DNA of 53,907 bases from Aquimarina macrocephali JAMB N27. Lineage in GTDB: Bacteria > Bacteroidota > Bacteroidia > Flavobacteriales > Flavobacteriaceae. Shown here in pieces: positions 42,264 to 52,153 of this stretch (within the stretch, counting starts at the first letter, position 1; each line of letters opens with the position of its first letter). The stretch is taken from contig NZ_JACA01000056.1 of NCBI RefSeq assembly GCF_000520995.1, positions 1-53,907 on the forward strand. Direction: 5' to 3'. Below the pieces are notes generated by a model. That model did not search any database. It was not told where the DNA came from and saw only the letters and a program-made list of their open reading frames with translations. The position numbers and the translations under genes were made by a program.

Positions 42264-42866
42264 ATGAAAAAACTTTTAATACCAGTATTAATAATCGTAG
42301 GAATCATTGTAATTCTGTATTTCTTTTTTGGAAGTCGTTATAACACTGCCGTTACATTTCAAGAAGATGCAAAAACAGCGTGGTCTAATGTAGAAAGTGC
42401 TTACCAAAGACGTAGTGACCTTATTGGCAACTTAGTTAAAACTGTTCAGGGAGCTGCAGATTTTGAACGTAATACTTTAAAAGAAGTAATCGAAGCCAGA
42501 GCCAAAGCAACTGCAGTAAATATTGACCCTAGTAATATTACACCAGATCAAATAGCACAGTTTCAACAGGCACAAGGAGGACTAACCTCTGCCTTATCAA
42601 GATTATTAGTAACCGTAGAGCGTTATCCAGATCTAAAAGCAAATCAAAATTTTCTTAATCTGCAAACACAACTAGAAGGAACAGAAAATAGGATTAATGT
42701 AGAGCGCAACAGATACAACGAAGCTGTAGGTGATTATACAAAATTTATGAGAAAATTTCCTAATAATATCATTTTAAGTGTTTTTGGAAGCCTTGAGGAA
42801 ATGGCACGGTTTGAAGCTGATAGAGGTGCAGAAAAAGCACCAGATGTTGATTTTAATTTTAAATAA
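42264..42866 (+). CDS. LemA family protein
   Basis: 200 residues with one N-terminal membrane helix (LLIPVLIIVGIIVILYFFFG) and a helical periplasm- or cytoplasm-facing domain. Conserved: WSNVESAYQRRSDLIGNLVK, TVERYPDLKANQNFLNLQTQ and TENRINVERNRYNEAVGDY, all hallmarks of LemA. Function is not established. The stop overlaps the ATG of the following TPM gene by one base. Confidence 0.94.
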   Translation: MKKLLIPVLIIVGIIVILYFFFGSRYNTAVTFQEDAKTAWSNVESAYQRRSDLIGNLVKTVQGAADFERNTLKEVIEARAKATAVNIDPSNITPDQIAQFQQAQGGLTSALSRLLVTVERYPDLKANQNFLNLQTQLEGTENRINVERNRYNEAVGDYTKFMRKFPNNIILSVFGSLEEMARFEADRGAEKAPDVDFNFK

Positions 42867-43303
42867 TGTCTAAGGTAGAAAATTTTCTCACTTATGATCA
42901 AGAGCAACAAGTCGTTGCTGCAATTAGGAGTGCAGAAAAAACGACATCCGGAGAGATTCGTGTGCATCTTGAAAAACATACTGAAATAGAAATTTTAGAA
43001 AGAGCTACCGAAGTTTTTCATTGGTTAAAAATGGACAATACTATCCAACGTAATGGAGTGCTCATCTATGTTGCTGTAGAAGATCGCAGTTTTGCTATTT
43101 TTGGAGATAAAGGCATTAATGATGTTGTTGAAGACAATTTCTGGGAAAGCACAAAAGATGCTATACTTGAGCAGTTTAAAAAAGGAGGTTTCACTCAAGG
43201 GTTAATTGACGGAGTTCTTCTTGCCGGAGAACAGTTACAGAAATATTTTCCTTGGGATCATACCGATATCAATGAACTCTCTGATGAAATCTCAAAAGGA
43301 TAG
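42866..43303 (+). CDS. TPM domain protein (short)
   Basis: 145 residues, no signal peptide. TPM (TLP18.3/Psb32/MOLO-1) fold: AIRSAEKTTSGEIRVHLEKH, RNGVLIYVAVEDRSFAIFGD and FTQGLIDGVLLAGEQLQKYF. Translationally coupled to lemA by a one-base overlap and directly followed by the second TPM gene without a gap. LemA and TPM proteins usually occur together; a role in membrane protein upkeep is suspected only. Confidence 0.92.
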   Translation: MSKVENFLTYDQEQQVVAAIRSAEKTTSGEIRVHLEKHTEIEILERATEVFHWLKMDNTIQRNGVLIYVAVEDRSFAIFGDKGINDVVEDNFWESTKDAILEQFKKGGFTQGLIDGVLLAGEQLQKYFPWDHTDINELSDEISKG

Positions 43304-44101
43304 ATGAATACAATAAAACAATTCATATTGCCTTTATTGTTTTTGGGAATATTTTCTATACCCTTCCATACAATACATGCACAAAGAGAAATCCCCGCTA
43401 AACCAAAAAAACAAACATCAGTATATGATGAAGCTACAATGCTTTCTTCGCCTCAAGCAAAGCTTCTCGAAGAAAAATTAATCCGATACACCGACACAAC
43501 CTCAACGCAGATTGTAGTAGCCACTATTTCTTCATTACAGGGTGAGAATATTGGTCTATATGCTGCAGAATGGGCTCATGAATGGGGGATTGGGCAAAAA
43601 AAAGAAGACAATGGAGTTTTTATTCTAGTTGCCAAAAATGATCGAAAAATATGGATTGCTACGGGATATGGAGTAGAAGAAAAACTCACAGATTTTACAT
43701 CCAAAACCATTATTGATCAAATCATTACTCCTGAGTTTAAAAAAGGGAATTTTTATAATGGCTTAGATAAAGGAACAACAGCTATCTTTCAGGTTCTTGA
43801 TGGCACTTTTAAAGGCTCTAGAAAGAATAGCAAGAATGACTTTCCTATACTAGAAATAATTTTGATGGTATTCTTTTTTATAATCATCATAAGAGCTTTT
43901 TCAAAAAAAAATAATGGCAATGGTGGAAAAGGAAATCGAGGAAACCAGTCCGGAAGTAGTCTTCTGGATATAATTATCCTAAGCAACATGGGTCGTGGAG
44001 GTTATGGCGGAGGAAGTTTTGGCAGTGGTTCTAGTGGTGGTTTTGGCGGCGGATTCGGTGGTGGTGGATTCGGTGGCGGTGGTGCTGGAGGAAGTTGGTA
44101 A
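43304..44101 (+). CDS. TPM domain protein with signal peptide and Gly-rich C-terminus
   Basis: 265 residues. Signal peptide 1-28 (ending IHAQ). TPM domain 35-165 with TSTQIVVATISSLQGENIGL, GIGQKKEDNGVFILVAKNDR and KIWIATGYGVEEKLTD. A membrane helix at about 180-200 (LEIILMVFFFIIIIRAF) is followed by a tail made largely of Gly with Ser and Phe (GFGGGFGGGGFGGGGAGGSW). The tail pattern is usual for the family. Last gene of the envelope operon. Confidence 0.93.
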   Translation: MNTIKQFILPLLFLGIFSIPFHTIHAQREIPAKPKKQTSVYDEATMLSSPQAKLLEEKLIRYTDTTSTQIVVATISSLQGENIGLYAAEWAHEWGIGQKKEDNGVFILVAKNDRKIWIATGYGVEEKLTDFTSKTIIDQIITPEFKKGNFYNGLDKGTTAIFQVLDGTFKGSRKNSKNDFPILEIILMVFFFIIIIRAFSKKNNGNGGKGNRGNQSGSSLLDIIILSNMGRGGYGGGSFGSGSSGGFGGGFGGGGFGGGGAGGSW

Positions 44102-44253
44102 TCATTTTTATTTCTGTTTAGTTCCAAATTGCATAATCAAAAGCAAAAAAAATGCAGTAAATCGTTTGAATAACTAAATTCAGAACGAAAAAGTAATTAT
44201 GCAACAAATAATTCCCAAAAGACTTTATAAAGCAGAATCAGAAAACTAAGCCT

Positions 44254-45561
44254 CTACTTCTTTCTTAAATACACCGAAACTGGCACACCATGAAAATCAA
44301 ACTCTTTACGAAGTTGGTTTTCGAGAAATCGTTTATATGGATCTCTTATATACTGAGGTAAATTGCAGAAAAACGCAAATTGAGGTTGTGGTGTTGGCAA
44401 TTGCGTAATATACTTTATCTTCACATACTTACCTTTATAGGCTGGCGGTGGGTTACGTTCAATTATCGGCAATAAAACATCATTAAGCTCACTGGTTTTG
44501 ATCTTCTTAGATCTGTTTTTATATACCTCTACAGCAGTTTCGATAGCTTTAAATATACGTTGCTTTGTTAAAGCCGAAATAAATACAATAGGAACATCGG
44601 TAAATGGCTCTGTTTCTTTACGTATATATTTTTCAAAATCTTTTAAGGTATTACTCTCTTTATCTTCTACAAGATCCCATTTATTAACTAAGATCACTAC
44701 TCCCTTACGATTACGCTCTGCTAGCCAAAAAATATTTTGTACTTGTCCGTCAAAACCTCTGGTAGCATCCAAAACTATTAAACAAACATCACTATGCTCA
44801 ATCGCTCGAACTGATCGCATTACAGAATAGAACTCCAGATCTTCTTTCACTTTAGATTTACGTCGTATTCCTGCAGTATCTACCAGGTTAAACTCGAACC
44901 CAAAACGATTATATTTGGTATCAATTGCATCCCGGGTAGTTCCTGCAATATCGGTAACGATATATCTATCTTCTCCTATCAAAGCATTAATAAAAGAAGA
45001 TTTACCAGCATTAGGCCTTCCTACTACTGCAAATCGCGGTAATTCACTAGATTCATCGTCTTCTTTCTCGGGCAGTACTTTTACTAACTCATCCAGAAGT
45101 TCTCCTGTACCACTCCCATTAATACTGGCAATAGTATAATATTCGCCAAGGCCTAAATTATAAAATTCTACTGCATTTGTAGCTCTCTGCCCATTATCCA
45201 CTTTATTTACAACCAAAAAAACAGGCTTATCAACTTTACGAAGTAGATTAGCAACATCCTGATCCATTCCCGTTATTCCTGATTCTACATCAACCATAAA
45301 GATAATAGCGTCTGCTTCATCGATAGCCAATTCTACCTGTTTATCGATTTCGGCTTCAAAAACATCATCACTACCCACAACATAACCACCGGTATCAATT
45401 AATGAAAACTCTACTCCATTCCAATCACTCTTTCCATAATGTCGATCACGAGTTACCCCGCTAACAGCATCTACAATAGCTTCTCTTCTTTGAATTAACC
45501 GATTAAAGAACGTTGATTTCCCAACATTAGGTCTTCCTACAATTGCCACTATACCACTCAT
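44254..45561 (-). CDS. der: Ribosome biogenesis GTPase Der (EngA)
   Basis: 435 residues with two tandem GTPase domains and a C-terminal KH-like domain. G1 motifs GRPNVGKSTF (near 8) and GRPNAGKSSF (near 183); G3 DTGG and DTAG; G4 NKVD and NKWD. The C-terminal part (about 350-435) has KIKYITQLPTPQPQFAFFCN. Needed for 50S subunit assembly. Complete and ordinary. Confidence 0.97.
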   Translation of the reverse strand: MSGIVAIVGRPNVGKSTFFNRLIQRREAIVDAVSGVTRDRHYGKSDWNGVEFSLIDTGGYVVGSDDVFEAEIDKQVELAIDEADAIIFMVDVESGITGMDQDVANLLRKVDKPVFLVVNKVDNGQRATNAVEFYNLGLGEYYTIASINGSGTGELLDELVKVLPEKEDDESSELPRFAVVGRPNAGKSSFINALIGEDRYIVTDIAGTTRDAIDTKYNRFGFEFNLVDTAGIRRKSKVKEDLEFYSVMRSVRAIEHSDVCLIVLDATRGFDGQVQNIFWLAERNRKGVVILVNKWDLVEDKESNTLKDFEKYIRKETEPFTDVPIVFISALTKQRIFKAIETAVEVYKNRSKKIKTSELNDVLLPIIERNPPPAYKGKYVKIKYITQLPTPQPQFAFFCNLPQYIRDPYKRFLENQLRKEFDFHGVPVSVYLRKK

Positions 45562-45866
45562 TGATATCTATTCTAAATTTTGTGCAAAATTAGACTTTTT
45601 ATTTTAGCAATACTATAAATGTTTTGATTTGATTAACAATAGGAAAGAAAGTAAAAATAAAAAGCCCAAAGGCCAATGTTTCAGGCCGATGGAACTTTTC
45701 ATAATTGATAGTCAGTCAGTGAAATAATTACTTAGTCAAATATACCACGTATTGCAGTCAAGTTGGTTACTGTAAAACAACAAAGTTTTTATTGTTATTA
45801 GTGAAAAAACGAGGTTTTTTAGCCTCTCACCAGCATTATGACAGGGATTCCTCTATCGATATTGAT
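45562..45866. other. Non-coding gap upstream of der
   Basis: 305 bases. It holds a weak GGCC/GGCC hairpin (around 45670-45690, GGCCAATGTTTCAGGCC) and the weak terminator of the lipoprotein gene. No coding frame is supported. Confidence 0.4.
45803..45826 (-). terminator. Weak terminator of the beta-propeller lipoprotein gene
   Basis: On the minus strand GAGG/CCTC (4 bp) closes an A-rich loop and is followed by G and six T, about 40 bases past the stop. The stem is short. Confidence 0.35.
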
Positions 45867-47399
45867 TTAATCTTTTTTACTTATTTCATAAATAGCGACT
45901 GTATTAGATACTTCATTAGTTACTATTATCAAATCATTTTCTGTTGGACTATCTTCTGCTTCTACCACAATCAATCCTTCTGGAGAAATATCTGTTTCAT
46001 TCTTTAACCATTCTAAAAATTTCGGATTAGAGGGGCTGGATATATCATACACCAAAACTCCTCCTGTTCTCTCTAGCCCAACAAAAAGCAGTGTTTTTCT
46101 TCCCACTTTAAGGGTTTCTACAGCTTCTGGCTCTGCTCCTTTATCATCAGATCTTTTATCGGCTGCACTTCCTTCGTTATTATTAAAAGCACTCGGATCC
46201 AAGTCAAAAATCGTTTTTCCTATTTGATCTCCACTGTCATAAATAACTGCTCCAGATGTAGACCATATAGTAAATGATCTTCCACCATAAGTATAAATCA
46301 TATCATAATCTCCATCACCATCAACATCTCCATTTGCAGTAGTAACTTTTAGTCTTCCTAAATTCTCATCTAATTGTAAAGTAGCTGCATCAGAAAAAGC
46401 AACAGGATCAAGTGTAAGGTCTTTTACTCTCTTTTCTTCAGAAAACCCATCGTAATCTCTAGAATCTCCTTCATTTGCTGTTATTAAGTATCGCCCTCCT
46501 CTGATCTTAGTATACGTTATAGCATCTGGATGATAAAACCCTAAAACCGGCCAATTTTGAAAATTTCCTACAATATCATCTTTATCACTAGCGTCTATTT
46601 GATTATTTGTTAATCCATAATTTTTCACCCCCAGTCCAATAATATCAGTAATCGTTTTAGTTTCTAGATTAACGATTGCCAATCCATTATTCTCCTGTAA
46701 TGTAACATATGCTGTTTTCGAATCATGAGAAATAGCAACATACTCTGGTTCTACATCTTTTGCCAGAGATGCTCCTGGTCCAAAAACCCGAAAATCATTA
46801 CCAATAGTCTGATCATTAAAAGCTGTAAAACTGATGTTCGAAACCTGCCCGGTAGCAACCTCTATAACAGTTATTGATCCTTCTGGATCATCTGTATACA
46901 AATCATCAGGTTCTCCTTCATTTGCTGCTACAATATATTTTCCATTAGGGCTAAAAGTTACCATATCTGGTAATGCTCCTGCTGGATAAGTATGTAGCAG
47001 TTCTTGTGAATCCGAATTATAAATTGCAATCGTTCCGTTGGCTTGTTTGTTTGAAGAATTTTCTAAAGCCACAGCTACCATTCCGTTGTTCACAGCTACG
47101 CTATTGGGGTTACCAATCAAAGATATATCTACTCCCTGTACAGGTGCGCCTGGATCAGAAATATCCCAAACCGAAAGTTCTGATTCTTTTGGATTTACAA
47201 CAAAAAGTTTATCTGTTTGTGGATCAAAAGCAGAAATCTCTGCAAATCCCTCACCTCCCGTTCCATTGGTAAACCCTCCAATTTTCTTGAACGTTAGTTT
47301 ATTAGTATTCCCTCCACCATGATAATCATCAGGATCACATGCGCTAAAAAGGCTTAATGCAACTGCGGAAATAAGAATAGTCTTGTTAAAAGTTTTCAT
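45867..47399 (-). CDS. Choice-of-anchor I beta-propeller lipoprotein
   Basis: 510 residues. Lipobox SLFSAC (Cys20) and an N-terminal acidic linker. A seven-bladed-type propeller fills the rest: AEISAFDPQTDKLFVVNP, NPNSVAVNNGMVAVALE, PDMVTFSPNGKYIVAANEGE, VEPEYVAISHDSKTAYVTLQ, YHPDAITYTKIRGGRYLITA, NEGDSRDYDGFSEE and the end SPEGLIVVEAEDSP. These match the choice-of-anchor I domain, found in exported proteins sometimes fused to alkaline phosphatase or nuclease domains; here it is alone. Function unknown. Confidence 0.88.
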   Translation of the reverse strand: MKTFNKTILISAVALSLFSACDPDDYHGGGNTNKLTFKKIGGFTNGTGGEGFAEISAFDPQTDKLFVVNPKESELSVWDISDPGAPVQGVDISLIGNPNSVAVNNGMVAVALENSSNKQANGTIAIYNSDSQELLHTYPAGALPDMVTFSPNGKYIVAANEGEPDDLYTDDPEGSITVIEVATGQVSNISFTAFNDQTIGNDFRVFGPGASLAKDVEPEYVAISHDSKTAYVTLQENNGLAIVNLETKTITDIIGLGVKNYGLTNNQIDASDKDDIVGNFQNWPVLGFYHPDAITYTKIRGGRYLITANEGDSRDYDGFSEEKRVKDLTLDPVAFSDAATLQLDENLGRLKVTTANGDVDGDGDYDMIYTYGGRSFTIWSTSGAVIYDSGDQIGKTIFDLDPSAFNNNEGSAADKRSDDKGAEPEAVETLKVGRKTLLFVGLERTGGVLVYDISSPSNPKFLEWLKNETDISPEGLIVVEAEDSPTENDLIIVTNEVSNTVAIYEISKKD

Positions 47400-47566
47400 T
47401 ATTGATCTTGTTTTGTGATTAAGGCTTCAAATGTTAACAACATATATATCCTTAACGTTATGCTAAGGATAAATTATAAACATCGATCAATAAATAATCT
47501 TCTTACAGGTAATGAAGAAGGTATAAAAAATAGTAACTAAAGTAATATTAATTAGGGCAGTAGCAA

Positions 47567-48448
47567 TCAATTATTATATCCAAATCGCCTTAACTGACGT
47601 TCATTACTACGCCAATTTTTATTGATTTTTACATAAAGTTCTATATGTATCTTTTTTCCGAAAAACTTTTCCAGTTCTTTACGTGCCTCAGTACCTACCC
47701 TTTTTAAAGCAGATCCTTTATGACCAATAATTATTCCTTTTTGAGAATCCCGCTCCACCATAATTACCGAACGAATTCTAATAATATCATCATCCTCTAC
47801 AAATTCCTCTGTCTCTACCTCTACAGAATAAGGAATCTCTTTTTTATAGTGCACTAATATTTTTTCTCGAATGGCTTCATTTACAAAAAAGCGTTCTGGT
47901 TTATCTGTTAACTGATCTTTTGGATAAAAAGGTGGAGAATCTGGTAATAACTCTACTATTCTACCAAAAACTTCTTTTACATTAAAATTCTCTAAAGCAG
48001 ATATAGGATATATTTCTGCATTGGGTACTTTTTGACTCCAAAATTGAACCTGTTCTTCTAATTTTTCCTGATTAGACTGGTCTATTTTGTTTATGAGTAG
48101 AAGAATAGGAATTTTTGCATTTGTTATTTTATTAAAAAAAGCTTCATCTTTTAGATCCTTTTCACCAATCTCTACCATATAGATCAATACATCTGCATCT
48201 TCAAAAGCAGATTTAACAAAATCCATCATTGATTCCTGAAGTTCATAAGCAGGTTTTATAATCCCAGGAGTATCTGATAAAATCACTTGAAAATCATCCC
48301 CGTTTACAATTCCTAAAATACGATGTCTTGTGGTTTGCGCTTTAGAAGTAATAATAGATAGCTTCTCACCAATAAAAGCATTCATCAATGTAGACTTACC
48401 TACATTAGGGTTACCTATAATATTTACAAAGCCAGCTTTATGAGCCAT
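47567..48448 (-). CDS. era: GTPase Era
   Basis: 293 residues from ATG 48448 (MAHKAGFVNIIG); the same frame runs 16 codons further up, but family proteins start here. G1 GNPNVGKSTL, G3 DTPG, G4 NKID, then the C-terminal KH domain with GIIIGHKGSALKRVGTEARK, which binds the 3' end of 16S rRNA. Needed for 30S maturation. Ordinary. Confidence 0.97.
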   Translation of the reverse strand: MAHKAGFVNIIGNPNVGKSTLMNAFIGEKLSIITSKAQTTRHRILGIVNGDDFQVILSDTPGIIKPAYELQESMMDFVKSAFEDADVLIYMVEIGEKDLKDEAFFNKITNAKIPILLLINKIDQSNQEKLEEQVQFWSQKVPNAEIYPISALENFNVKEVFGRIVELLPDSPPFYPKDQLTDKPERFFVNEAIREKILVHYKKEIPYSVEVETEEFVEDDDIIRIRSVIMVERDSQKGIIIGHKGSALKRVGTEARKELEKFFGKKIHIELYVKINKNWRSNERQLRRFGYNN

Positions 48449-48617
48449 ATGATTGATTTTAATACAAAGGTAGACGAATATTAAACAAGAAAACAACAGA
48501 TCATAGAATTATTACATACATCCTTGTCTTATTAACATTTTCCTACAAAAAGTAGTTATTAAAATAAAGGTATTGAATTGACTTTTTAATTGAATTTTTC
48601 TTAAATTTAGTTCCAGT

Positions 48618-50696
48618 ATGTTTTCAAATACCCCGTGGAAACAAGTTTTTAACATTAAATTCTGGGATCGTTTGAAAAATCACATGTTATTTTTTGCTTC
48701 AATCTTTATAAAAAGAAACTTTATTTCTTTCTGGGTACTTATTCTCTTATCATCGTCGCAGCTTTTTTCTCAAGATCAGGATAAACGTATAACTAAAGCA
48801 GATCAAAGTTTTACAGCATTTGCGTATATCGATGCCAGAGCAATATATACAGATGTGGCTCAACGTGGATATTCTTCTCAAAACCTATATTCTAAACTAG
48901 GAGATTCATTTTATTTCACAGGGGATCTTGAAGATTCTGTAGTATGGTATGAAAAATTAATCCAGAATTATCCAGAGGATTTAAATCCCGAATATTTATT
49001 TAGATATGCACAAAGCTTAAAAAGTGTTGAACGTTACAAGGAAGCCGATAATATTATGGATCAATTCTATGCTATTACAGGAAATGACAAACGTGCTAAA
49101 TCTTTCATAGAAAAGAGGAACTATCTAGATTTCATCGAAATGCAATCGGGTAAATATGACATATTCCCCCTTAGTATTAATTCAAAAAATTCAGAATACG
49201 CTCCTAGTTTCAACAACAAAAATCAAATCGTATTTGCTTCGTCAAGAAGTAAAAACACTAATGATTCAAAACTTCATAAATGGAACAAAATGCCTTTTTT
49301 AGATATCTTCTCTTCAAACATTAAAGAAGATCAGATTACTCTGGAAGACCCTGTTAAGTTAAAAGGAAAAATAAACACAAAATTTCATGAGTCATCCACC
49401 AGTTTTAGTAAAGATGGAGAAACAGTATACTTTTCGAGAAATAACTATACCAACAACAAATTAGGGACAAGTAAAAAGGGGGTTGTTTTACTAAAATTGT
49501 ACATGGCCACCCTCAAAGGTGGAATATGGACTGACATCGTAGAATTACCTTTTTCTAGTGACGAATATTCTGTATCCCATCCTTCATTAAGTGCTGATGG
49601 AACTAAACTCTATTTTGCCAGTGACATGCCAGGCACTATGGGACAGTCTGATCTGTTTGTGGTAGATGTATTAGAAAATGGAAAATATGGTGAACCAAAA
49701 AACTTAGGAAGTAAGATTAATACAGAGGGTAGAGAAACTTTTCCTTACATCAGCGACAGTGGAAGACTATACTTTTCTAGTGATGGTCATGTAGGCTTGG
49801 GAGGGTTAGATATTTTTATTTCTGTACCTAATGAATCTGGTTTTTCTAATGCTTTTAATATTGGCAAACCTGTAAATAGTTCTAAAGACGACTTTACCTT
49901 CGTATTAAATGAAGAAACCAAAATAGGATATTTTGCAAGTAACAGAAAAGGAGGTAAAGGCAATGATGATATCTACAGTTTTAAGCAAGTCGGGGAACTG
50001 ATCACTTCTTGTATGCAATATGCAGAAGGCACGATCACAGATATTGCAACCGGGGAGCCACTTATAAGAGCAGATGTTATCGTATTCGATAAAAATGGAA
50101 ACATAGCACATCAGGCTGTTTCTGATTTAAAAGGCAAATACAAAATCAAAGTTCCTTGCAATGAACCATATGTAATACGGGCAGAGCTGGAAAATTTTAT
50201 CCCAAAAGAAGTTACATTAGAAACTACAGATGTTTTTGAATTTATTCATAATCTGCCAATTTCATTAACAAATATTGATGCAGAAAAATTATTATCCTCT
50301 ACAGTAAAGATTACTGTTGGTGATGATCTTGGGGAAATTTTACAACTAGAACCTATTTATTTTAGTCTGGATGATTATGAGATTAGTCCAAATGCCGAAG
50401 TAGAACTCCAAAAAATAATTTCGGCGATGAATAAATATCCAGAATTAAAGATTGAAGTTCGCTCACATACCGATAGTAGATCCAGTCATTGGTACAACAA
50501 AAAGTTAAGTGTAAAAAGAATGAGAGCCACAATAAGATATATCGTGCGAAAAGGAAATATTGATTGGCGACGTATACCCGGAAAAGCCTATGGAGAGAGA
50601 AGGTTGATCAACAAATGTGCTGATGGAATAGATTGTACAGAGGAAGAGCATCAGGAAAACAGGAGAAGTGAGTTTATCATTATGAAAATAAAGTAA
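48618..50696 (+). CDS. PorE-like OmpA family protein (TPR, PD40 propeller, carboxypeptidase-regulatory domain, OmpA)
   Basis: 692 residues. Order: hydrophobic signal near 40-50 (FWVLILLSSSQLFSQ), TPR-like helices (about 55-160), PD40 propeller (about 170-455: FASSRSKNTNDSKL, SLSADGTKLYFASDMPGTMG, YISDSGRLYFSSDGHVGLGG), carboxypeptidase-regulatory-like domain (465-550, EGTITDIATGEPLIRADVIV), OmpA peptidoglycan-binding domain (575-692, VRSHTDSRSSHWYNKKLSVK). This is the layout of PorE, a type IX secretion or gliding-related protein, though the signal has no lipobox. Start: ATG 48618; ATG 48684 (MLFFASIFIK) gives a more normal signal, and a TTG-N21-TAAATTTA promoter-like pair ends at 48609, which would leave the first ATG nearly leaderless. 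Confidence 0.88.
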   Translation: MFSNTPWKQVFNIKFWDRLKNHMLFFASIFIKRNFISFWVLILLSSSQLFSQDQDKRITKADQSFTAFAYIDARAIYTDVAQRGYSSQNLYSKLGDSFYFTGDLEDSVVWYEKLIQNYPEDLNPEYLFRYAQSLKSVERYKEADNIMDQFYAITGNDKRAKSFIEKRNYLDFIEMQSGKYDIFPLSINSKNSEYAPSFNNKNQIVFASSRSKNTNDSKLHKWNKMPFLDIFSSNIKEDQITLEDPVKLKGKINTKFHESSTSFSKDGETVYFSRNNYTNNKLGTSKKGVVLLKLYMATLKGGIWTDIVELPFSSDEYSVSHPSLSADGTKLYFASDMPGTMGQSDLFVVDVLENGKYGEPKNLGSKINTEGRETFPYISDSGRLYFSSDGHVGLGGLDIFISVPNESGFSNAFNIGKPVNSSKDDFTFVLNEETKIGYFASNRKGGKGNDDIYSFKQVGELITSCMQYAEGTITDIATGEPLIRADVIVFDKNGNIAHQAVSDLKGKYKIKVPCNEPYVIRAELENFIPKEVTLETTDVFEFIHNLPISLTNIDAEKLLSSTVKITVGDDLGEILQLEPIYFSLDDYEISPNAEVELQKIISAMNKYPELKIEVRSHTDSRSSHWYNKKLSVKRMRATIRYIVRKGNIDWRRIPGKAYGERRLINKCADGIDCTEEEHQENRRSEFIIMKIK

Positions 50697-50734
50697 AGCA
50701 AAGACCTGGTCTAATGTAATACAAAAAAATGATA

Positions 50735-52078
50735 TTAGATCTTATACTTTTCAAAATACATTTTAGCTCTGGCATTTACTCTAGGGGCTAATAATAATCC
50801 AGAAATCACTGTAGGGATTGCCATTATAGCAAAAGCACTGTCAATAAGATTAATTGCAAATTCTATTTTTACTACTGCAGCAACTATAATCGACATTATA
50901 TATAAATAGTTATAATATTTACCATACTTCGGTTTGGTTAAAAACCCTAAACATGTAGTCCCATAATGCGAATATGAAAACAGTGTCGAAAGCCCAAATA
51001 CCAAAACCATAACAACCACTACAATATCTCCTAATCCATATGGAAGAACAGAATTAAAAGCTTCTAAAGTAAGAGATATTCCATTACCATTAGAGCTTTG
51101 CCATACCCCAGTAGAAAGTATTGCCAAAGCGGTTAATGTACATACCAGTAATGTATCTATTGCGGGACCAATCATTGCCACTAGCCCTTCTCTAATAGGT
51201 TCATTAGTTTTTGCCGTACCATGCATCATTGGCGCAGTTCCTATACCTGCTTCGTTAGAAAAAGCGGCTCTTTTTACTCCTGTTTTAATCAAATACCCTA
51301 AAGCTCCTCCTGCCGCTGCTTTTCCAGAAAATGCATCCGAGAAAATTAACATAAACATATCTGGTATTTTTTCTATTTGTAAAACCAGAATAGTGATCAC
51401 TGTGATAAAATATAAAACCACCATAAAAGGAACCAGTCTACTAGCTACAACACCAATTCTTTTTATTCCTCCCATAATAACCAGCGAAGCGAAACCTGCT
51501 AATACAATCCCGATATACCATTTATAGTCATCATTCCAATCTAAAACATCTACTAATGTTTGAGTGAGTTGGTTTGCCGTAAACGCAGGGAGTGTGCCTA
51601 CCAATCCTGCCAAGGCAAAAAGTACAGCCAGAGGCTTCCATTGAGCACCCAGACCTTTGGTGATCACATACATCGGACCACTAAGCAAAGACCCTTCCTC
51701 ATCTTCAGATCGATACATTACCGCTAATGAACAGGTATAAAACTTGGTTGCCATACCGATTAAAGCACTGATCCACATCCAGAAAACAGCTCCAGGTCCA
51801 CCCATGACAATTGCCACCGCCACGCCGCTAATATTACCCATGCCCACCGTTGCAGCAATAGCAGAAGACAAGGCCTGAAAATGACTAAGCTGTCCAGGAG
51901 CATCCTCATTATCATATTTACCTCGCAATACATTGATCGCGTGTTTAAAATAGAAAAAAGGTGTAAACCTAGAATAAATAAGAAAAAATACTCCTCCTCC
52001 AATAAGCAATACCAATAAAGGCCAATCCCATACCCAGGAGCTAAAACCAGCAATAAAATCTTCTACTATTTTAAACAT
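50735..52078 (-). CDS. Sodium:alanine/glycine symporter (AGCS family)
   Basis: 447 residues from ATG 52078 (a TTG two codons upstream is unlikely). Multipass inner-membrane transporter with about ten or eleven helices. Family stretches: ATVGMGNISGVAVAIVMGGP (sodium and substrate site), GAVFWMWISALIGMATKFYTC, KRAAFSNEAGIGTAPMMHGT, FGLSTLFSYSHYG. Takes up alanine or glycine with sodium, as expected for a marine organism. It converges with the PorE-like gene across only 38 bases. Confidence 0.93.
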   Translation of the reverse strand: MFKIVEDFIAGFSSWVWDWPLLVLLIGGGVFFLIYSRFTPFFYFKHAINVLRGKYDNEDAPGQLSHFQALSSAIAATVGMGNISGVAVAIVMGGPGAVFWMWISALIGMATKFYTCSLAVMYRSEDEEGSLLSGPMYVITKGLGAQWKPLAVLFALAGLVGTLPAFTANQLTQTLVDVLDWNDDYKWYIGIVLAGFASLVIMGGIKRIGVVASRLVPFMVVLYFITVITILVLQIEKIPDMFMLIFSDAFSGKAAAGGALGYLIKTGVKRAAFSNEAGIGTAPMMHGTAKTNEPIREGLVAMIGPAIDTLLVCTLTALAILSTGVWQSSNGNGISLTLEAFNSVLPYGLGDIVVVVMVLVFGLSTLFSYSHYGTTCLGFLTKPKYGKYYNYLYIMSIIVAAVVKIEFAINLIDSAFAIMAIPTVISGLLLAPRVNARAKMYFEKYKI

Positions 52079-52153
52079 AAACAATACGGATAGTGGTTAT
52101 AAATGTAGTGACAAAAATTATATATGAAACCTTCATTTTAAAAATTACAGGAA

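Noticed and set aside
39815..44101. MerR regulator placed in a cell-wall operon considered as an unusual insertion
   Set aside because: The M23/MerR/LemA/TPM order is common in Flavobacteriaceae, so the arrangement itself is ordinary.
44040..44101. Gly-rich repeat at the end of the second TPM gene considered as a mobile or phase-variable repeat
   Set aside because: Gly-rich tails are normal in this family, and the codons vary, so slippage is not indicated.
48449..48496. Upstream extension of era
   Set aside because: It adds a hydrophobic stretch not seen in Era; the ATG at 48448 gives the usual MAHKAGFVNIIG start.
50697..50734. Short palindrome (AGACCTGGTCT) between convergent genes considered as a terminator
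   Set aside because: No loop long enough for an RNA hairpin and no T run at its end.
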